64,000 bases of DNA, from the NCBI RefSeq assembly GCF_037975245.1, contig NC_092568.1, forward strand, positions 39,140,631 to 39,204,630, read 5' to 3'. The stretch's first letter is position 1, and every line of letters starts with the position of its first letter. Positions 20,401 through 35,400 of this stretch are shown in pieces. The position numbers and the translations under genes are program-made. Under the pieces are notes generated by a model, which saw only the letters and a list, made by a program, of their open reading frames with translations, did no database searches and was not told the origin of the DNA. Origin of the DNA: Apostichopus japonicus (lineage: Eukaryota > Echinodermata > Holothuroidea > Aspidochirotida > Stichopodidae).

Positions 20401-23400
20401 AACAAAGAACTGATGCTAAATATAAGGAAGATATATCTCATCAGTGGAAAGGAAGAAAATGATAAGTTAGATTCGTTAGATTATAGGTCATGTATGAAAT
20501 CAAAGACTAGAACTGGATGGGGTAACCAGAACAGACTTAGAATAGAATAGAGCAGAATGGAAGCTTTGTTGGTATTTAGAGCAGTTAAAGTTTTATGACA
20601 ACATGCAATTTTAAATGTAAGCATTAAGTCACTAGTTTAAATACCCTTCTAACTGACAACATCTTTGCTTTTTCAAAATTCGTTAACACTTTCCCAGTCA
20701 GTTTTCTGTATATCATTTATACATACTTGAAACAATGAAGAAGCAATGAAGCAGAAATGTTGTTCTAAAGAGCAAAAATGTAGAGAGAGAGAGAAAGAGG
20801 GAGAGTGAGAGGAGGAGGGAGATAAACTGTGCTGGCATGCTCTCCCTCTAGTAAACTAATACAGTATCATGTTATGAACTTACACGGTAGCCGAGGTTTT
20901 GCTTCTCCAGAGTCTTGGTATCTTCTGGTAAAGGCCGCCCAGTAAGAGATCATTTCCTTGAAGACTGTGTACTGTGCCTCATCAAACAAGTTAGTATTAT
21001 GAGGATCCTTGCCACGGTCCTTAAGGAAATTATCTGCAGTCTTGGCAGCTTTGTTGGACACCTCTGCAGGGACATCAATCTGGAATGAGACAAGAACAAG
21101 ACTCAATTATGGAGGGCGTTGTGGTCAAGTGGTTAAGGCAGTGGACTTGTGACCTAAGGATTACAGGTTCGAGCCCTGGCCAGATCATTGCGTTGTGTCC
21201 TTGGGCAAGGCACTTTATCTCCATTGCCTCTCTTCACCCAGGTGTATGAATGGGGACTTGCGAGGTTACTTGTAAATATAGTTGCGTGCGCCGGTTTGTG
21301 GCTGCACCCTATGGGAAGTCCCCCAGGGGACACGTGGCTGTGGTGCACTGTGGTGCCCCAGGAGAGATTGTTTGAATTGTGCACACTTTGGTGTGTAGGT
21401 GTGACAAGTTACCAATGACCAGGGTTAAATACAGCACGGCGAGACTTTATTGTAAGTTGCGCTATACAAGAACTGTTAATTATTATTATTAATTATCTAA
21501 TAGGTTGGAGTGCAGATAGAAGATGACAGACATACGGACATTGATACACACTAAATAGATGAATTGAATGATAGACTGGTAGATAATAATAGATATAAAC
21601 CTACAGTCAAACATGCTGACTGATGGATATAGAAGTTTTCCACGCGGTCTAGAAAACTGGAAAATTCATAGATCATTAGGGATATACACAAGCCTTTGTT
21701 TTTGTATTAGTCTTGAAAATCCTTAAATTTTGAAGTTTAATCGGGAAATGTGAGGAAGAAATCCGCAGTAAAAAAGTCTTCTATATTATTTATTTTCATC
21801 ACTATTACTTACAAAAAGTTTCTAGGAATGCTACACTTTCTGGCCAATTTGTGTAAAAGGTCTTTATTTACAGTGTACATTCATCACAGTAAACCATAAC
21901 ACAAGTTATGGTCTCGAAAAATTGATCAATTGAAAAAATTATAGATGTTAATAGATATTGATATAATCTACAGATTATATTTGAATTATAGATAGACAGT
22001 CTAGTAGATATAAATAGTAATTGATGCATGTGACTGATCGATTGAACTACTTATAGATGTTAATAGATTTATAAATCAATATTGATATAATCTATAGATG
22101 ATACTTGAACTATAGACATAATGATAGATATCTTGCTAAATGCAGATACACTGACCCAAAAAATATATAGATATTATGTGACAGATACATTGATAAATGT
22201 ATATAAATAGATCAATAAATTGCTGGATATTGAGAGACAAACTATCATCTTATAAATGCAACTATAAGGCTAGCCCTGGCCGCATTTGCTGAGATAGAGT
22301 ATGTCTAATTAGGTAAAAAAAAACTGTGTAATATCTGTTTTGAGGAGAAAAACATAATTTCTTGAGGTACGACGGATTTTCTACGAATCAAACGCCACAG
22401 ACTGACAGCATATTATTTTGTGCTCATTATGTCTTTGTATGATAGATAATGCATACCAGCATCTCGGATGAAGACCAAAGGAGACAATTAGAACATACCA
22501 TGACTCCTCCGTTCACGAGAGGAGACTCCAGAAAGCAGTCTAGAATGACCTCGACCTTCCTCTTCAACATGCTCAAGTCGGCACTGGAATTGTGTGCTTC
22601 CTGTAATGGAAGCGGGAAAAAAAATACAGGAATATCATAAGTAGAAATCAGGGCTTGACAGAGCCGAGTGAGGGAATAACTTATCCAGTATCGCATCCCA
22701 AAATGCTTTGCGAAACGGGCAAATTGCTATACAAGTGCAAAGACGTATAGCAAGTTTTTGTATATAGTAATAATACGTAATACTTATATAGCGCCTCCCA
22801 GAACTCTTGCAGCGCTGTACAATAAAAAATAAGTAAAAAGGAACATAAACAGTTAAACGAGGCTAAGAAGTATAATGACATTTTAAAAACAGCTAAAAAG
22901 GAACGTCTTCAAAATCTGTCTTAAAACGATTATGATAAGGTGTTCCAGGCTTCGGGAGCGGCAGAGCTGAAACACCTGTCTCCATAGAATTTAGTGTTCC
23001 ACCTGCGAGGACGGCAGAGAAGGGTTTTGGACGAGGAGCGGAGACAACGTTGTGGTGAGTAGGAGGCGATGAGGTCTGTCAGATAGCCAGGGGCCATACC
23101 GTGGATAGCTTTGAAAGCAAGAAGGGCGACTTTGTAGTGAATGCAAAGATGAAGAGGCAACCAGTGCAGGTCACGGAGGATTGGAGTGATATTGTTGTGC
23201 TTCCTGGAGCGAGTAACCAGACGTGCGGCCGAATTCTGAATGAGCTGAAGCTTAGAGAGTTTGGAAGATGGAATGGCATACACAGGAACCATATTATTTT
23301 ATATGAGACAGAGTTCAGAGCCTTCAAGGTTGCTATGGTAAATTTGAACACTAATTTATTCCCTGTAAAAGGAATAATGTTACCATGGGTGCATAATTAT

Positions 23401-26400
23401 GACTGTATCAAAAACGGAATATATTCTGTATTTTCAATGACAAAAAATTGGAAAATTGGAAAAGTTAAATATCAGGAGGGTATTTTTTTATTTTTGTAAT
23501 ATTTCTGCTGTAATATATTGAACTTTTTTTCTATCAAAAAGAGAGTATAACAAACTTTATATTTTAACGTTTTACAGATTTTCTTTCCTATGACGATTAT
23601 GATGAAGATGACGACAACAATGATGAATAAATGCCAACAATATAAAAAAAAGAAAACAAGAAGAGTAACCATAAGAATGACTATTTATTCCAACCCATAA
23701 CTAGACATTGGATTACCTTAAGTCTTTGGGCTTCAAGATAAAACAGGAGATCTTTGTCCAAGAGAGGCATTCCCTCTTTTTCACCGTATTCAATCAAATA
23801 ACGATGAAATGCCATCAATTTTCTCGGAGGTGCCGCTTTCCCAGCTCGATTAAGCATTGCCTGAAATTCATTTTTGTCCTGAGCATTTGGCATTTGCTGA
23901 CCAGATTGCTGTGAGAAAATATAACCCATCTTGTTATTGGAATGTCCTTTTTTTTTACTTTCCATTTCTGTGTGGTATTCTTATGAGACGATGCAGAAAT
24001 GCTAATATATAGAGTTTCAATATTATTTTTTCAATTGAAACTAGATTGCTCAGGTTTGTGAAAGTCAAGGGTAATGATCAAAAGATCACACATATTGGAT
24101 TTTTCTCTGGATTTATTCCCTGAAAACTTAGTCCTTGCCATTCCTTGGTCTGTATATCTATTTCCTTGGCTCCTATGCTCAATTCATATTGTTTTAATTT
24201 TTTTCCTGTGAGTTTGCTAATGATCTTCAACTTGTATCACATTTTCCTCAAAAGGTTGTAAGATAATATGAATATATATGAATATGCAAAATACCAATTT
24301 GATAAAGGTAAGTGTAATAACTATGACACACAGCATAACCAACTGTCCTGGATTTTGCCAATCACAGGTTTACACACTGAGCTCCAACTAATACCTAACC
24401 CCCCTTCATCACCGATTGTGAAGGGGAAATCACTCCAGTTTGGCCTCTGGTCCATCCAACATTCATTCTCTCTCTGGAAATATACATTTCTTTATTAAAA
24501 AATACAATTTTCACAACCAAGTTTATATCCAAAAACTATAGGATATTCCAATCTCAGATTGGAAAAGAAAAATCCTGTTGCATAATTGAAATAACAAATA
24601 GGAATTCAGATAACACATAAAAAATCTTTCACAACTTATTACATTAGGGAAACAGTCCCCTTACAACGAAGGTGCAAAATTTTCCACTTGAATTGTTGCA
24701 AAGTGGCTGCTTATCTGGCTATACCACACATGGTTGAGCAGGTTTTGTAAGATGAGCAAGATAAGAATGACCACAAGATCGCTTATGCGAACTAATTTAA
24801 TTAAACCAGTTTCACAGGACATAAGGGATTATATGCACTTCAATGAGCAATCAAGACAGTATAGAGTGTATAGTTGAAATGATATTGACTTCTTAACGTG
24901 TACTGTGTTGAGTGGAAGACTTGCATTTAAAACTCATCTCTGTACATGTCAAGACCTCAACTATCTTGTAACTATGTTTCTATGTAATATATAAATAATA
25001 ACACAGATTTAGGATGACAGAAAAGCGAAGCGGGGGGAGGGGGGCGGAATGATACTTCCGCCACTCCATATCTTTCACAGGGGGGTGCGGGGGGGGGGCT
25101 GTGTTTCAATTTCATGTCGTAGGCACACCAATCCTTTCACCAAAGAGTGATTACAATGATAACTTTTGCATTATGAATCTTATTTGCTGTTTTTTACAAT
25201 ATTTTTTTTATATTGCTTCCTGGGCTTTGTTCAGCTATTACATTATATCAGCTCTTGGGTATCGAAAGTTTCAACGCGCATGTTGAAATAACTAGCATAG
25301 TGTTGGTTTCCAAAACTTTCCAGTTATTATTTGCAAGCCCAATTTTTGATAATTCTTTTATTTCCATTTTTTTTTGTAGTTGTCTCCACTTTACAGCGTT
25401 AATTGTTTTGTATCTGTACATTTAATTGTTTTTGTATTGCTATGTTTTACTTTTTATGTACAACGTTGAATGTAAAAAGCAGGGCCTTATTGGAAATCAG
25501 CTTTTGCTGAATAAGCAACCCTGGATAAAAATGCGAATAAATAAAAAATGTCGGGCATTCGGGCCCTCCATACACTCGCTCAGCGCCCGCAACACAATTT
25601 CATAATCTAAGGTACCTCCCTCCGACCAACCTATTGATATTATGTGCTATTCGCCTCATAAGAATAGGAGGATGCTGTTAGCATTGAATGTTATTTTAAG
25701 GGGATCCGTAGATACAAATTGGCACCCGTGATCAAATCTCCGTATATTTAACTCGGTTAGCGTAAAGCTAACTTCTCCCGAGGACCTGAAGTATCATAAC
25801 CAATAGTGAAATGAACAATATAATAATATACAATAATAATAAGAACATTAATATAAGAAAATAAATAATGACTGGGAGTCATTTTTCCAAGAACAAGAGC
25901 CATTTCTGAAATCACGTAAAGGTTGCCACATATTCCAAACTAGTATTAGCGCATGAAAAGAAGAACGATAGCCGCCCGTTTTTTCCCTTCAGATCTCAGT
26001 ACGAGAAACATGTATTTTATTTATATAATAGAACAACTTTCATTAATATTTTCCTACCCTAGCTATATGTCGATTTTACAAAACCTTCATGAAAACAGAC
26101 TTTTTGAAAATGGATTTTGAAGCTCAGTTAACAATTTAAGAAATGCTTAGGCCTACCGTTAAATACTGGCGTCAAAAAATACATTTCGTATTTATTCCAA
26201 TAAAGATCCACAACGGATAACAATGCTAAGTAGAGCTTACTTAAAGAGAAATAGAAGCTGCATGTACAGCATGGTCATTTTAAGTATCCAAGTACTATAC
26301 AAAGAGATCGAGTTCACCGAAACATCCCTTTTCTTATCACCTGAGGAAAACCGTCTTTTATAAATTATAGTAGGCCTACCATACAGTACTTTACATTTGA

Positions 26401-29400
26401 TACAAAAGTTTCTTCTATACAACAGTTTCCCAAAATTTGTATGTGTCGCAATAGTTTTAAGTTTTAACCAAGGGCATTACCATTCATAATTTGCATATTA
26501 CACCAAAATTTACAATCGGCGTCCAGATGTCGGGAAAATGTAACATAATGTTCAATCTGTTGGGTCGTTCCCATGGTGCGATGAACTTGGGCAAGTTGCC
26601 AAGTTCGAATGTCGATGACCTACTTATGTTCCGTGACCAATGTCAATGGGAATTATGTGTGTAAAAACTCGTGTTTTTCCACGTGTAATATATATGGAAG
26701 TTTTACGTAAGGGGAGCGAATTTCGGGGCGGCTCGTTGATTGTGAGGAAGCACTTATCTAATCACCAATTTTTGTGAAAAATATCTTACGTTTTTTTTCT
26801 CCAGAAAATATTTTTGACTAGTAATTGGAAACTCAATGTATCAAGAAGTACTGAGTCTAGACCTTATCATTGCATTTTGGGGGAAGACAGATCTTCAAGT
26901 GCAAAATATTGTTTTTTCATTCAAGGTTATCGTGGTTTTCTTGCGAGGTGTATACGGTGTAACTTTCGATGTAGGCTTAGAATTAGGATCGGCCGATGCC
27001 TACCTAGTTTGCATGAATTTTTACCTAAATTCAATTAAATGTAACGGGAATCACTAAGCATGTCGGAAAGACAGGACTCGACTTACTACTAATACTTTAA
27101 GTTTAAAAGTTCACAATGAAAAGTTTTTAACTATCAACAAGTCCCCACCTGTTTGGAACTTCAGACAACAGTAATGTAACTTAGGGGCTGCATAAATACG
27201 GGATTATAAACTACATATATAAGAATAGTACAGATTTATTTATATCGTTAATCGGCTGTTGTTTACTCCAGAAAATATACTTTCAATACGTACAATATCA
27301 ATCTTCGTACAAAAGTTCTTAAAAATAAAAAAAAGTAGCGAAAGATAACTAGAAATGACATCGTGGAACCCCCCCCCCCCCGCATTAATAAACGAATCCA
27401 TTTCATTACAGCATCAACTCTCAAGTACCGAACAGCAGTGTGTAACAGTACCGTACCCTATGCTATAATAATATACAGTCCCGTGCGAAGATGGATTTAA
27501 TTTGATATGCTCCCTTCGGTTTTGGATCAAAAATTATTAAATCGTTATAATTATTATCACAAAATGTGGTGAAATGCATAAGGGTGAGATTTTGTACATG
27601 GGAACTTTCACAATCATCATTTGAAGGAAGAATAAATAACGAAAATTTCTGAATCACTTTGAGGTCTCGTAACATGCTGAGTTCACTAACGTTCGATATT
27701 TGGTGTAGCCTATAGGTCCAAATTACTACGTGAAAAGTTGATTCGTTAATATGTCTAGGCCAGTGCGTAAATTGATAAGATATTATTCAAACTAAGAACA
27801 CAGGAACCAGAAATAAACGTGTTTTCTTTTCTCTAATTCAAATAGTAACACGTAGATATTTTTATTATGTCCTGGATTCCCGGGAATGATACCGAAACGA
27901 ATGTAATAACCAGTTGTTTTCCCAATACCGGTAGTAGTTACACATTGCACTGTGATCGGGGTTAGTCAAAGCCGGGATCGGAATGCCGGTATTCACTTGA
28001 CTACCGGGATCCCGCACAACCCTAGTAATGAAATAGCCTATCTTCCCTCAAAATTGGCACATTGTACTTAATGCAACTCTTCTCATGCATGTAACAAAGG
28101 CTTGTATGTATTCTTGTGTATGTATAGGCCCCTACTAAACCACCTCAGGAGTTTCGCGGCAAAAAGAAAAAGAAAAAGGATTTCCCAAAAAAATTTCCAA
28201 AGATAAAAAAGATGACGATTGTCCGTACCAAGTAACCATGTGTTTATGAATAGCGAATGGCCTAACCTACTAGATGTGTTAATGGCCCGAAAAGCGCCAA
28301 GAATAGTTACCCAAACTTTCCATCTCAAAAAGTATCTCAAACAAATCATCCATCTTCAATCTTTACCAAAATGTTAATTTTAATACCTAGTTCTTACACT
28401 CCGACGTTATTTTGTACTTATGTTCAATATAATTCCGTTTATGAACAAATAAAAAATATGCCGAACTTAGTGTTTAACATCCTTGTTCGTCACTATTATT
28501 AACTCCATTCAAGCTCAATTAGAAATTTAAGCTTAGGCCAATCAAACTAAGTAAATAGTGACAACGTAACTAGTGTAGGATTACTGTTTAACGTTTCCAG
28601 ATTGATATAAAGGAATGATAAGAACTAAAAACAACTCCAATGATGTTTCTAATAATAAAAAATTGCATTTACTTGTGCAGCATTAATTTGAACAAAAATA
28701 TAGACCGTATTCATAGCCTCTCAATGTTACAACATAGCGTTAGGCCTAATGCGACAGCTATGGATTCGGGGCACATGAAAATCTCAGGTTTGGATGTAGT
28801 AACGTTTGGGAAATTTCCAAGCGTCGGTTATGAAAATTAGCGGTCGTCTGGTGTTATGTATTAAAGGCAAGCCAGACGCGGAAAAATCAGGAACCGGTGA
28901 ATAAAAATCACGAAAATCCGAACCGGCAGCTAAAGGGAACTAAGACACTGAATACACTTTATACGACCATATGTCGTGAGTACTGTATGTACGCCTGTAG
29001 CTATAGCTGTGCATGCCTGTGAACAACGTTGATCTGTTGATCACTTGCATATAGCTGACACACTAGCTAATGCCGCGAGCAAACCGCATGTTCGTTGGTC
29101 CGTGTGATAGGGTTAAGATAAGTGGTGTAAGCAGAGCTGAAGCTCGAGATAAGCCCAACCCGAGCTCCCCCGCTTGAGGTCGGGTTGGAAATGCAACTTC
29201 GCTGTAAGGGGACTGTTTCCCTAATGTTCGTGACGTATTGAGTGGTTGTAGGAAAGGAAGGATAAAGGTATGTTAATTTAGACTGATATAAATGACAAAT
29301 TGCTAATATTATACATATAAAGAGAAAGAGAGAGCGAGAATCAGTGGTTATATAAGCCAAGCATACCAGGTCAAGGGCAACATGTTTGGTGTGTAGTCAT

Positions 29401-32400
29401 TAGTTTGGAAAACATATAAGATGTTACAAGGAAAGGATCAATTACTAAGGTAACATGAGCCCTTGAAAAAGTGGCTCAAAGCAGAAAAAGAAGTGACTTG
29501 CAAAATTATGTTAACAAAATGCATCAAATGCACTATAGTAATCATATGATTATTCAACCATATTTATAAAATTGTGTTTGGCCTACAAGGATCAAGGAAT
29601 ACAAGGATTTACACCTTTCTCACCCCATCCCCCCACACACCCCTCTTATTACCAATTATGTATACACACATTGCATTCTGTCTTTCAGTTTAATTTTAAG
29701 TGCAAAAATCTACTTTCACGATCCTCCATTTGTTGCTATTATGTAGTGTACTAAGGGTTGACCCTGCCATACTATGTTTTTATTTCATGTACCTCTCCAC
29801 ATTAGCTGTACATTCACCATGGTGTCAGTTCCAACATGTGCAGCTGGGTAACAGCCTTACAGGTCATTATCATAACATAAGAAGAGAAAATTATGCCTTT
29901 CATCGGAGCAAAGAAAGGATGAAGCTACACACAAAGATGTGCTTCTTTTCTTTACCCATCAACTTATTTTGATTTTACAATATGAAAGTCTAAATTTGCT
30001 ATGTCGATTATAAAATGTTGCAAACTCTTTACAATGATTAAATGTTCAAAGTAATTTAGTAAGCATGTACATATCTTTGGGAAGCTTTCATATTTCAATT
30101 CTGACTGGGATTCCCTTTTTCTTGGGACAGCTACCTGTTACTGCACATACCAATACCTGATGTTCACAGGTACATAAAGTTACTATGGAAATGCAAAACA
30201 GCAGAGGGAGTATGCTTGACTTCATATAAGGTGCTGCTACTGTAATATCATGCAATAAATAGTGACTGCTAAGAACAGATTGGGTATTAAACAAGGAGAA
30301 ATGTTAGACATAGAAGGTTAGCCATCATTAAAAAGAAAGAAAGGAAGGAAGTAAGAAAGGCAAGATAACTCAACCAATGGTTGCAAGCAAGACTTGACAA
30401 GTATTTCTAATGTTTTTAGGTCATGTATAGATGAGTCACATTGTACTCATGTTACTGGAACAGTGTAACAAAGGCTTAGTAGCAAAGCTGGTTGAAGTAA
30501 GGTTCATGTGGGGGGAGAGGGGGGCGAGGAAAGAAAGGAAATCGTTGGAAAATTGACGCAGCATCCCTCACACTGGACATGATAGCTTGATGGCAATTCA
30601 CCTTAAAACTTGAATGACCGGAGTGAGGCTATTGCTAACCTCCTCCTTCCACACCCCATTCCCCCACCCTCCCCCCCCCCAACCACCTTCAATCATCTTG
30701 TCCCATCTTGGTCACAGTTAACCAATGAAATACTTCAACAATCTTATATGATAGTATGGCTGTGTCTGTGTCCATAAAGCATTTTAATTCACCAAATGAA
30801 ACCAGGGTTAAGGGACAAACAGAGTTACATTTAGTTTGAGAATCTTTCACATTCTTTCTAATAACTGAGAATCACAGCCTCTATGAATCCAAAATATCAA
30901 AAAAATTCAAACTAAGAGTTACTTGTCATCAGGTAAAGAAAAAAGGTGAACAGTGGTTAGATGATGAGTCTAATTTCCAATGCAGATGTTAATCATATAA
31001 TAAATACCGTTAGTAAACCAGGCCAGAGGAAAACAGCGATAAGATAAAAAGGTATTCTTCAATCACTTACATTGGGCATGCAAGTATTAGAGCAACAAAT
31101 CACAGCAAACAAAGCAGTTCTGTTAGAAGAAAGATGGGGCATGCATCTTACCGGGGCCCGGCCCCTCCGTCGCCTTTTATAAGCGACGATGAGGCTTTGG
31201 GTACTCTCCGATCGGAATGATATGTCTACTGCTCTACCAAGGGTATCACCGGTTATACCCTGATCCTCCATGGACTCTACATGACTCTGCGTGAGGGGGA
31301 AACAGTCAACAGACTTGAAGCAAACAGGCGAGAGAACTTGCAGCAAACAGAATGGCACATACGCAATGTTTTAGCAAAATGGCAAAGTCTAGAAGGAAAT
31401 CAATTCCTATAGGAAAAGATCTACAACTAATGTCAAAGTGGTAACAAAAATATGAAAAGAAAATTGATGCTAAACACAAAGGGTAATTCTAGCAGTAAAT
31501 AAGTTGGATATTAGGTAACGGAAAGAATATTGCGTTTTCTAAAAAAATATGGTACGTCTATCGTGCTACTTTACCAAAGGACTGCATTGTGGGATACTAA
31601 CGCTCCAGATGTTTCTATCGGAGACTGAATGAAGAATGATGTAAAATTGAAACATGTTTGAAGCAAATGAAGAAGAACATTTTTTCTAAAGCCACAGAAT
31701 GAAGAATGTAAATTGTAATCTAGAGTTCTTTTGCTTCATCAGCTAGTTGGTATACATAGAAGATGAAACAACAACCTGACTTCAGCCACACTGTACTTAT
31801 TTATAAGCAAGATCCACTAATAGATTTCCAACAACCTTTAGAGTTTATGGATTCAGAGATTAAATTTAAGTAATGACATAACATCCAGTTCAGAAAATGA
31901 ACTAGTAACAATTTTGAAGCTTTATTTCACCAAGCTCTCCTCCCATCCATCTCCCCCCCTCCCCAACCCTGCTCCCTCATGTCATATTCATAGCTTAAAG
32001 GTGGTATCATAATATGCAAACAATTTTCTATAAAATGAAGTATTGGATGTGATTTGAAAGTCTCCATTATTCATAGAAACAAAGTTCATTTCTCTTAGAC
32101 TAATGCAACCTGTTAATCCAGGAGAAAAATATCTCTGAAACAATTGGATGGATGACCACTTATTCCAAACAATTACTACCTGTACATGAAAAGACTAGCT
32201 TTCTCTTTACAGCATGAATGCTATGTATGGCCTCTCTTTACTGTATGATTGCTATGTAAGGCCTATCTTTATGGTATGATTGCTATGTATGTCCTCTCTT
32301 TACTGTATGATTGCTAGGTATGGCCTTTCTTTACAGTTTGATTGCAATGTATGGCCTCTCTTTACAGCATGATTGCTATGTATGGCCTCTCTTTACAGTG

Positions 32401-35400
32401 TGATTGCTATGTATGGCCTCTCTGTACAGTGTGATTGCTATGTATGGCCTCTCTTTACAGTATCATTGCTATGTATGGTCTTTCTTTACAGAATGATTGC
32501 TATGCATGGCCTCTCTTTACAGTGAGATTGTTATGTATGGCCTCTCTTTACAGTATCATTGCTATGTATGGCCTCTCTTTACAGTATGATTGCTATGTAT
32601 GGCCTCTCTTTAGAGTGTGATTGCTATGTATTGCCTCTCTTTACAGTGTGATTGCAATGTATGGCCTCTCTTTACAGCATGATTGCTATGTATTGCCTCT
32701 CTGTACAGTGTGATTGCTATGTATGGCCTCTCTTTACAGTATCATTGCTATGTATGGTTTTTCTTTACAGTATGATTGCTATGAATGGCCTCTCTTTACA
32801 GTGTGATTGCTATGTATGGCCTCTCTTTACAGTGTGATTGCAATGTATGGCCTCTCTTTACAGCATGATTGCTATGTATTGCCTCTCTGTACAGTGTGAT
32901 TGCTATGTATGGCCTCTCTTTACAGTATCATTGCTATGTATGGTCTTTCTTTACAGTATGATTGCTATGTATGGCCTCTTTTTACAGTATGAGTGCTATG
33001 TATGGCCCCTTTGTACAGAATGATTGCTATGTATGGCCTCTCTTTGTAGAATGATTGCTATGTATGGCATTCACATCTGATCCAACTGCTGTAGTATCAT
33101 GTAGTTCTCATTTAAATATAAATAATAAATATACAAGAGCAAAGAAATTTATGACCTAGAAGGGGATATCTAACCAGTGACTCCTGGGTTACAATCCCCA
33201 GCGCTATACTGACTGAGCTATTCAGCCCTTAGTTTTTGATCCCTTTAAGGAAAATGGCTATGTAGGGATCGCCAACAACATAAGGGCCGGAAAGCTCAGT
33301 TGGTAGAGCACTGGGCTTTAATCGAAAGGTCATTGTTTTAATCCTTTATCGAGAGATAAATGACCTTTCCAGGAATTGATCCGAACCAATCAGCTGCTCT
33401 GAAATATTCCAAGGAAAAAACTCTTGAGACAATTAAACTTGAGTTAAGAAAAATAATGTTCAGTCAAAAACCAAATTTCAAATTAGGAATTATATATCTA
33501 CACCAGATTTTATACTCATAGATCTCTCCCAACCCTTCAACCAAAAATTGAAAATGGTAACAACAAGCAATTTCTGAAGATAACATTACACCTGTAATGA
33601 TGATTACATATAAAACCTGCCTGTTAACATTACATGCACTCAGCTCTAACATGAACAAACTAATTTCTTCAAAAATTACTTTCCTGCATATAAAAGAGAG
33701 TTCCAATGTTGTTACACTTACACTCCAGAACCCTTGGAAAGCATCCTCAAGGCTGTTAGCAGCGTGTCTGTGGGCGGCCTCCATTAATTTAGAAGATGGT
33801 TTGTTGCCTTCCTTGGCTAATTTCATCAAAACATCATGGGAAAGATTGATGGATCTGCAAGATGAGAAGCATGAAAAGTTAACCTTCTCTGTATATTTGA
33901 TGAAACCACACATATTGTTTACCAGTTTCAGGGAGGTGCCTCTTGTTTCATGCATATTATTATTAAATTCAGATCCCTATTATCAAACACAGATGAGTTC
34001 TTTTCATATCTGGTTTATAATTCTCTCTTCAGTAGAGTGAATCAAATCTCTATTGCTAGTAAGTAATAAGAAGGGAACATGGTTACAGATCGTTTCCAGA
34101 GTTTAACATAAAATATACAGCTGATAGCATTGTTCAATTTTAATCACAGAACCTTTTATAGCCCCCTTCTCCTTCCACCACTGCCCCTCCCATCCCAGAG
34201 AAAATACTGGTAGCCACAAAAAGTAGTTTCTTCCCCAAATAATTTGCTACCTTGGCTCACCTATTCCTCTCCATCAAGTGAACATGATGAAATAAAAAAT
34301 AACATACACAAAAAACAAAACTTCTTTAAAAACAGAGAATTGTTTTTGATTTACTACAACTCACTTTCTGGAGGACGGATCAAAGTATGTGTTGATGATT
34401 TGTTTGAACTGGTTGGTCCTCTTCTCTAGCTGGCCTTCAGGTATCTTCAGGGCTATGTCTACGTCCATGTACATCTGCAAGGTGTAGTTCAACTCTTTAC
34501 TCTCAAAATCCTGCAGATAGTTCTTGAAGACATTCATTAACCTGTCAAAATACAGACGGAAGATACATAAATTATATATAAATATATATATTGTATATAT
34601 TATACAAATAAGTTATAAGGCTAGCAAATAGCACTTCTTTTGGTAGGATGGAAAAATATCTGTAAAAAATGTAGCAATTTGTACAGAAGAACACAAGATC
34701 GACTAAGGTATTCCTGGTGGGGAGTACCACATACTCAATTAAGATAATGTCCCCCCTTAGCTTCTTTACCTACAATTGAATGCAAGGGCTGAAGTTTAGC
34801 TGCATTTGAGAACTGGACTTACGATTTATTCTGAAACATTTTCTTAAAGTTGACCTCACGATTTGGTTCCTCTTCATCCTCCTCATCCTCCGCGACATCA
34901 TCAGAGCTGTCCTCATCATCTTCACCTTCATCCTTCCTTCCCTCCTGGTTATCCCTCCCGTCTCCTCTATCTTTGCTTCCTTTTTTACCCTTCTCCTGTT
35001 GCGACTGGAATTTGACCCCTTGACCTTGTTGCTTGCTGGCGTTAGCCTGTCTGGCTTTGACTTGTTTTAGCAACTTTCTCTGCATTGCTGCTTGCTTTTT
35101 CTTCTTCTCTTTTTGAGCTTTCTTCCTCGCTGCTAAGGCATCTCCTCCTTCCTTCCCTTTTAACTTAGTCTTCTGTTCCAGGCTGTAAATTAAGACAGTT
35201 ACAAAATATTGAGATGGATTATAATGTATGTATATTTATGTATATTAGATCCTCCTGCAAGCAGGAACTCGCGAAGAAGCCTCATTGGCTTATCAAAGCC
35301 GCAAGCTGACCGAAGTCAGTCTCTTACATTCATATTTAACGTCCATGATTATGAATTGATCAACAACTCTGTAACTGGACGACATACATTGATCTGGGAG

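Larger units (their letters stand above)
24642..29227. mobile_element. Possible DNA transposon defined by ~35-bp terminal inverted repeats
   Basis: ACATTAGGGAAACAGTCCCC plus TTACAACGAAGGTGCAAA at the left is mirrored at the right by the complement of AACATTAGGGAAACAGTCCC plus CTTACAGCGAAGTTGCA. They face each other 4.5 kb apart. No transposase ORF and no clear target duplication is visible, so two solo ends are equally possible. Confidence 0.4.
23909..31151. other. 7.2-kb RGS22 intron
   Basis: Non-coding. Contains a TIR-like pair (24642-24680 and 29188-29227), a MITE fragment (25022-25102), a LINE 3' tail ending near 25553, an AT-rich stretch, and small inverted repeats near 27960-28015. The short ORFs here lack codon-like structure. 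I see no other gene. Confidence 0.6.

Noticed and set aside
21130-21180. tRNA-like fold at the head of SINE family A
   Set aside because: It is followed by the SINE body and tail, so it is not a stand-alone tRNA gene.
32435-33023. Repeated ~61-codon ORFs (plus strand)
   Set aside because: Product of the 31-bp satellite read in three-unit steps; not proteins.
32211-33068. CRISPR-like regular array
   Set aside because: Repeats are contiguous with no unique spacers, and the genome is eukaryotic.
33292-33360. Candidate tRNA gene
   Set aside because: Has an A-box-like half but no pairing acceptor stem and a poor B box; most likely a SINE head or pseudogene.
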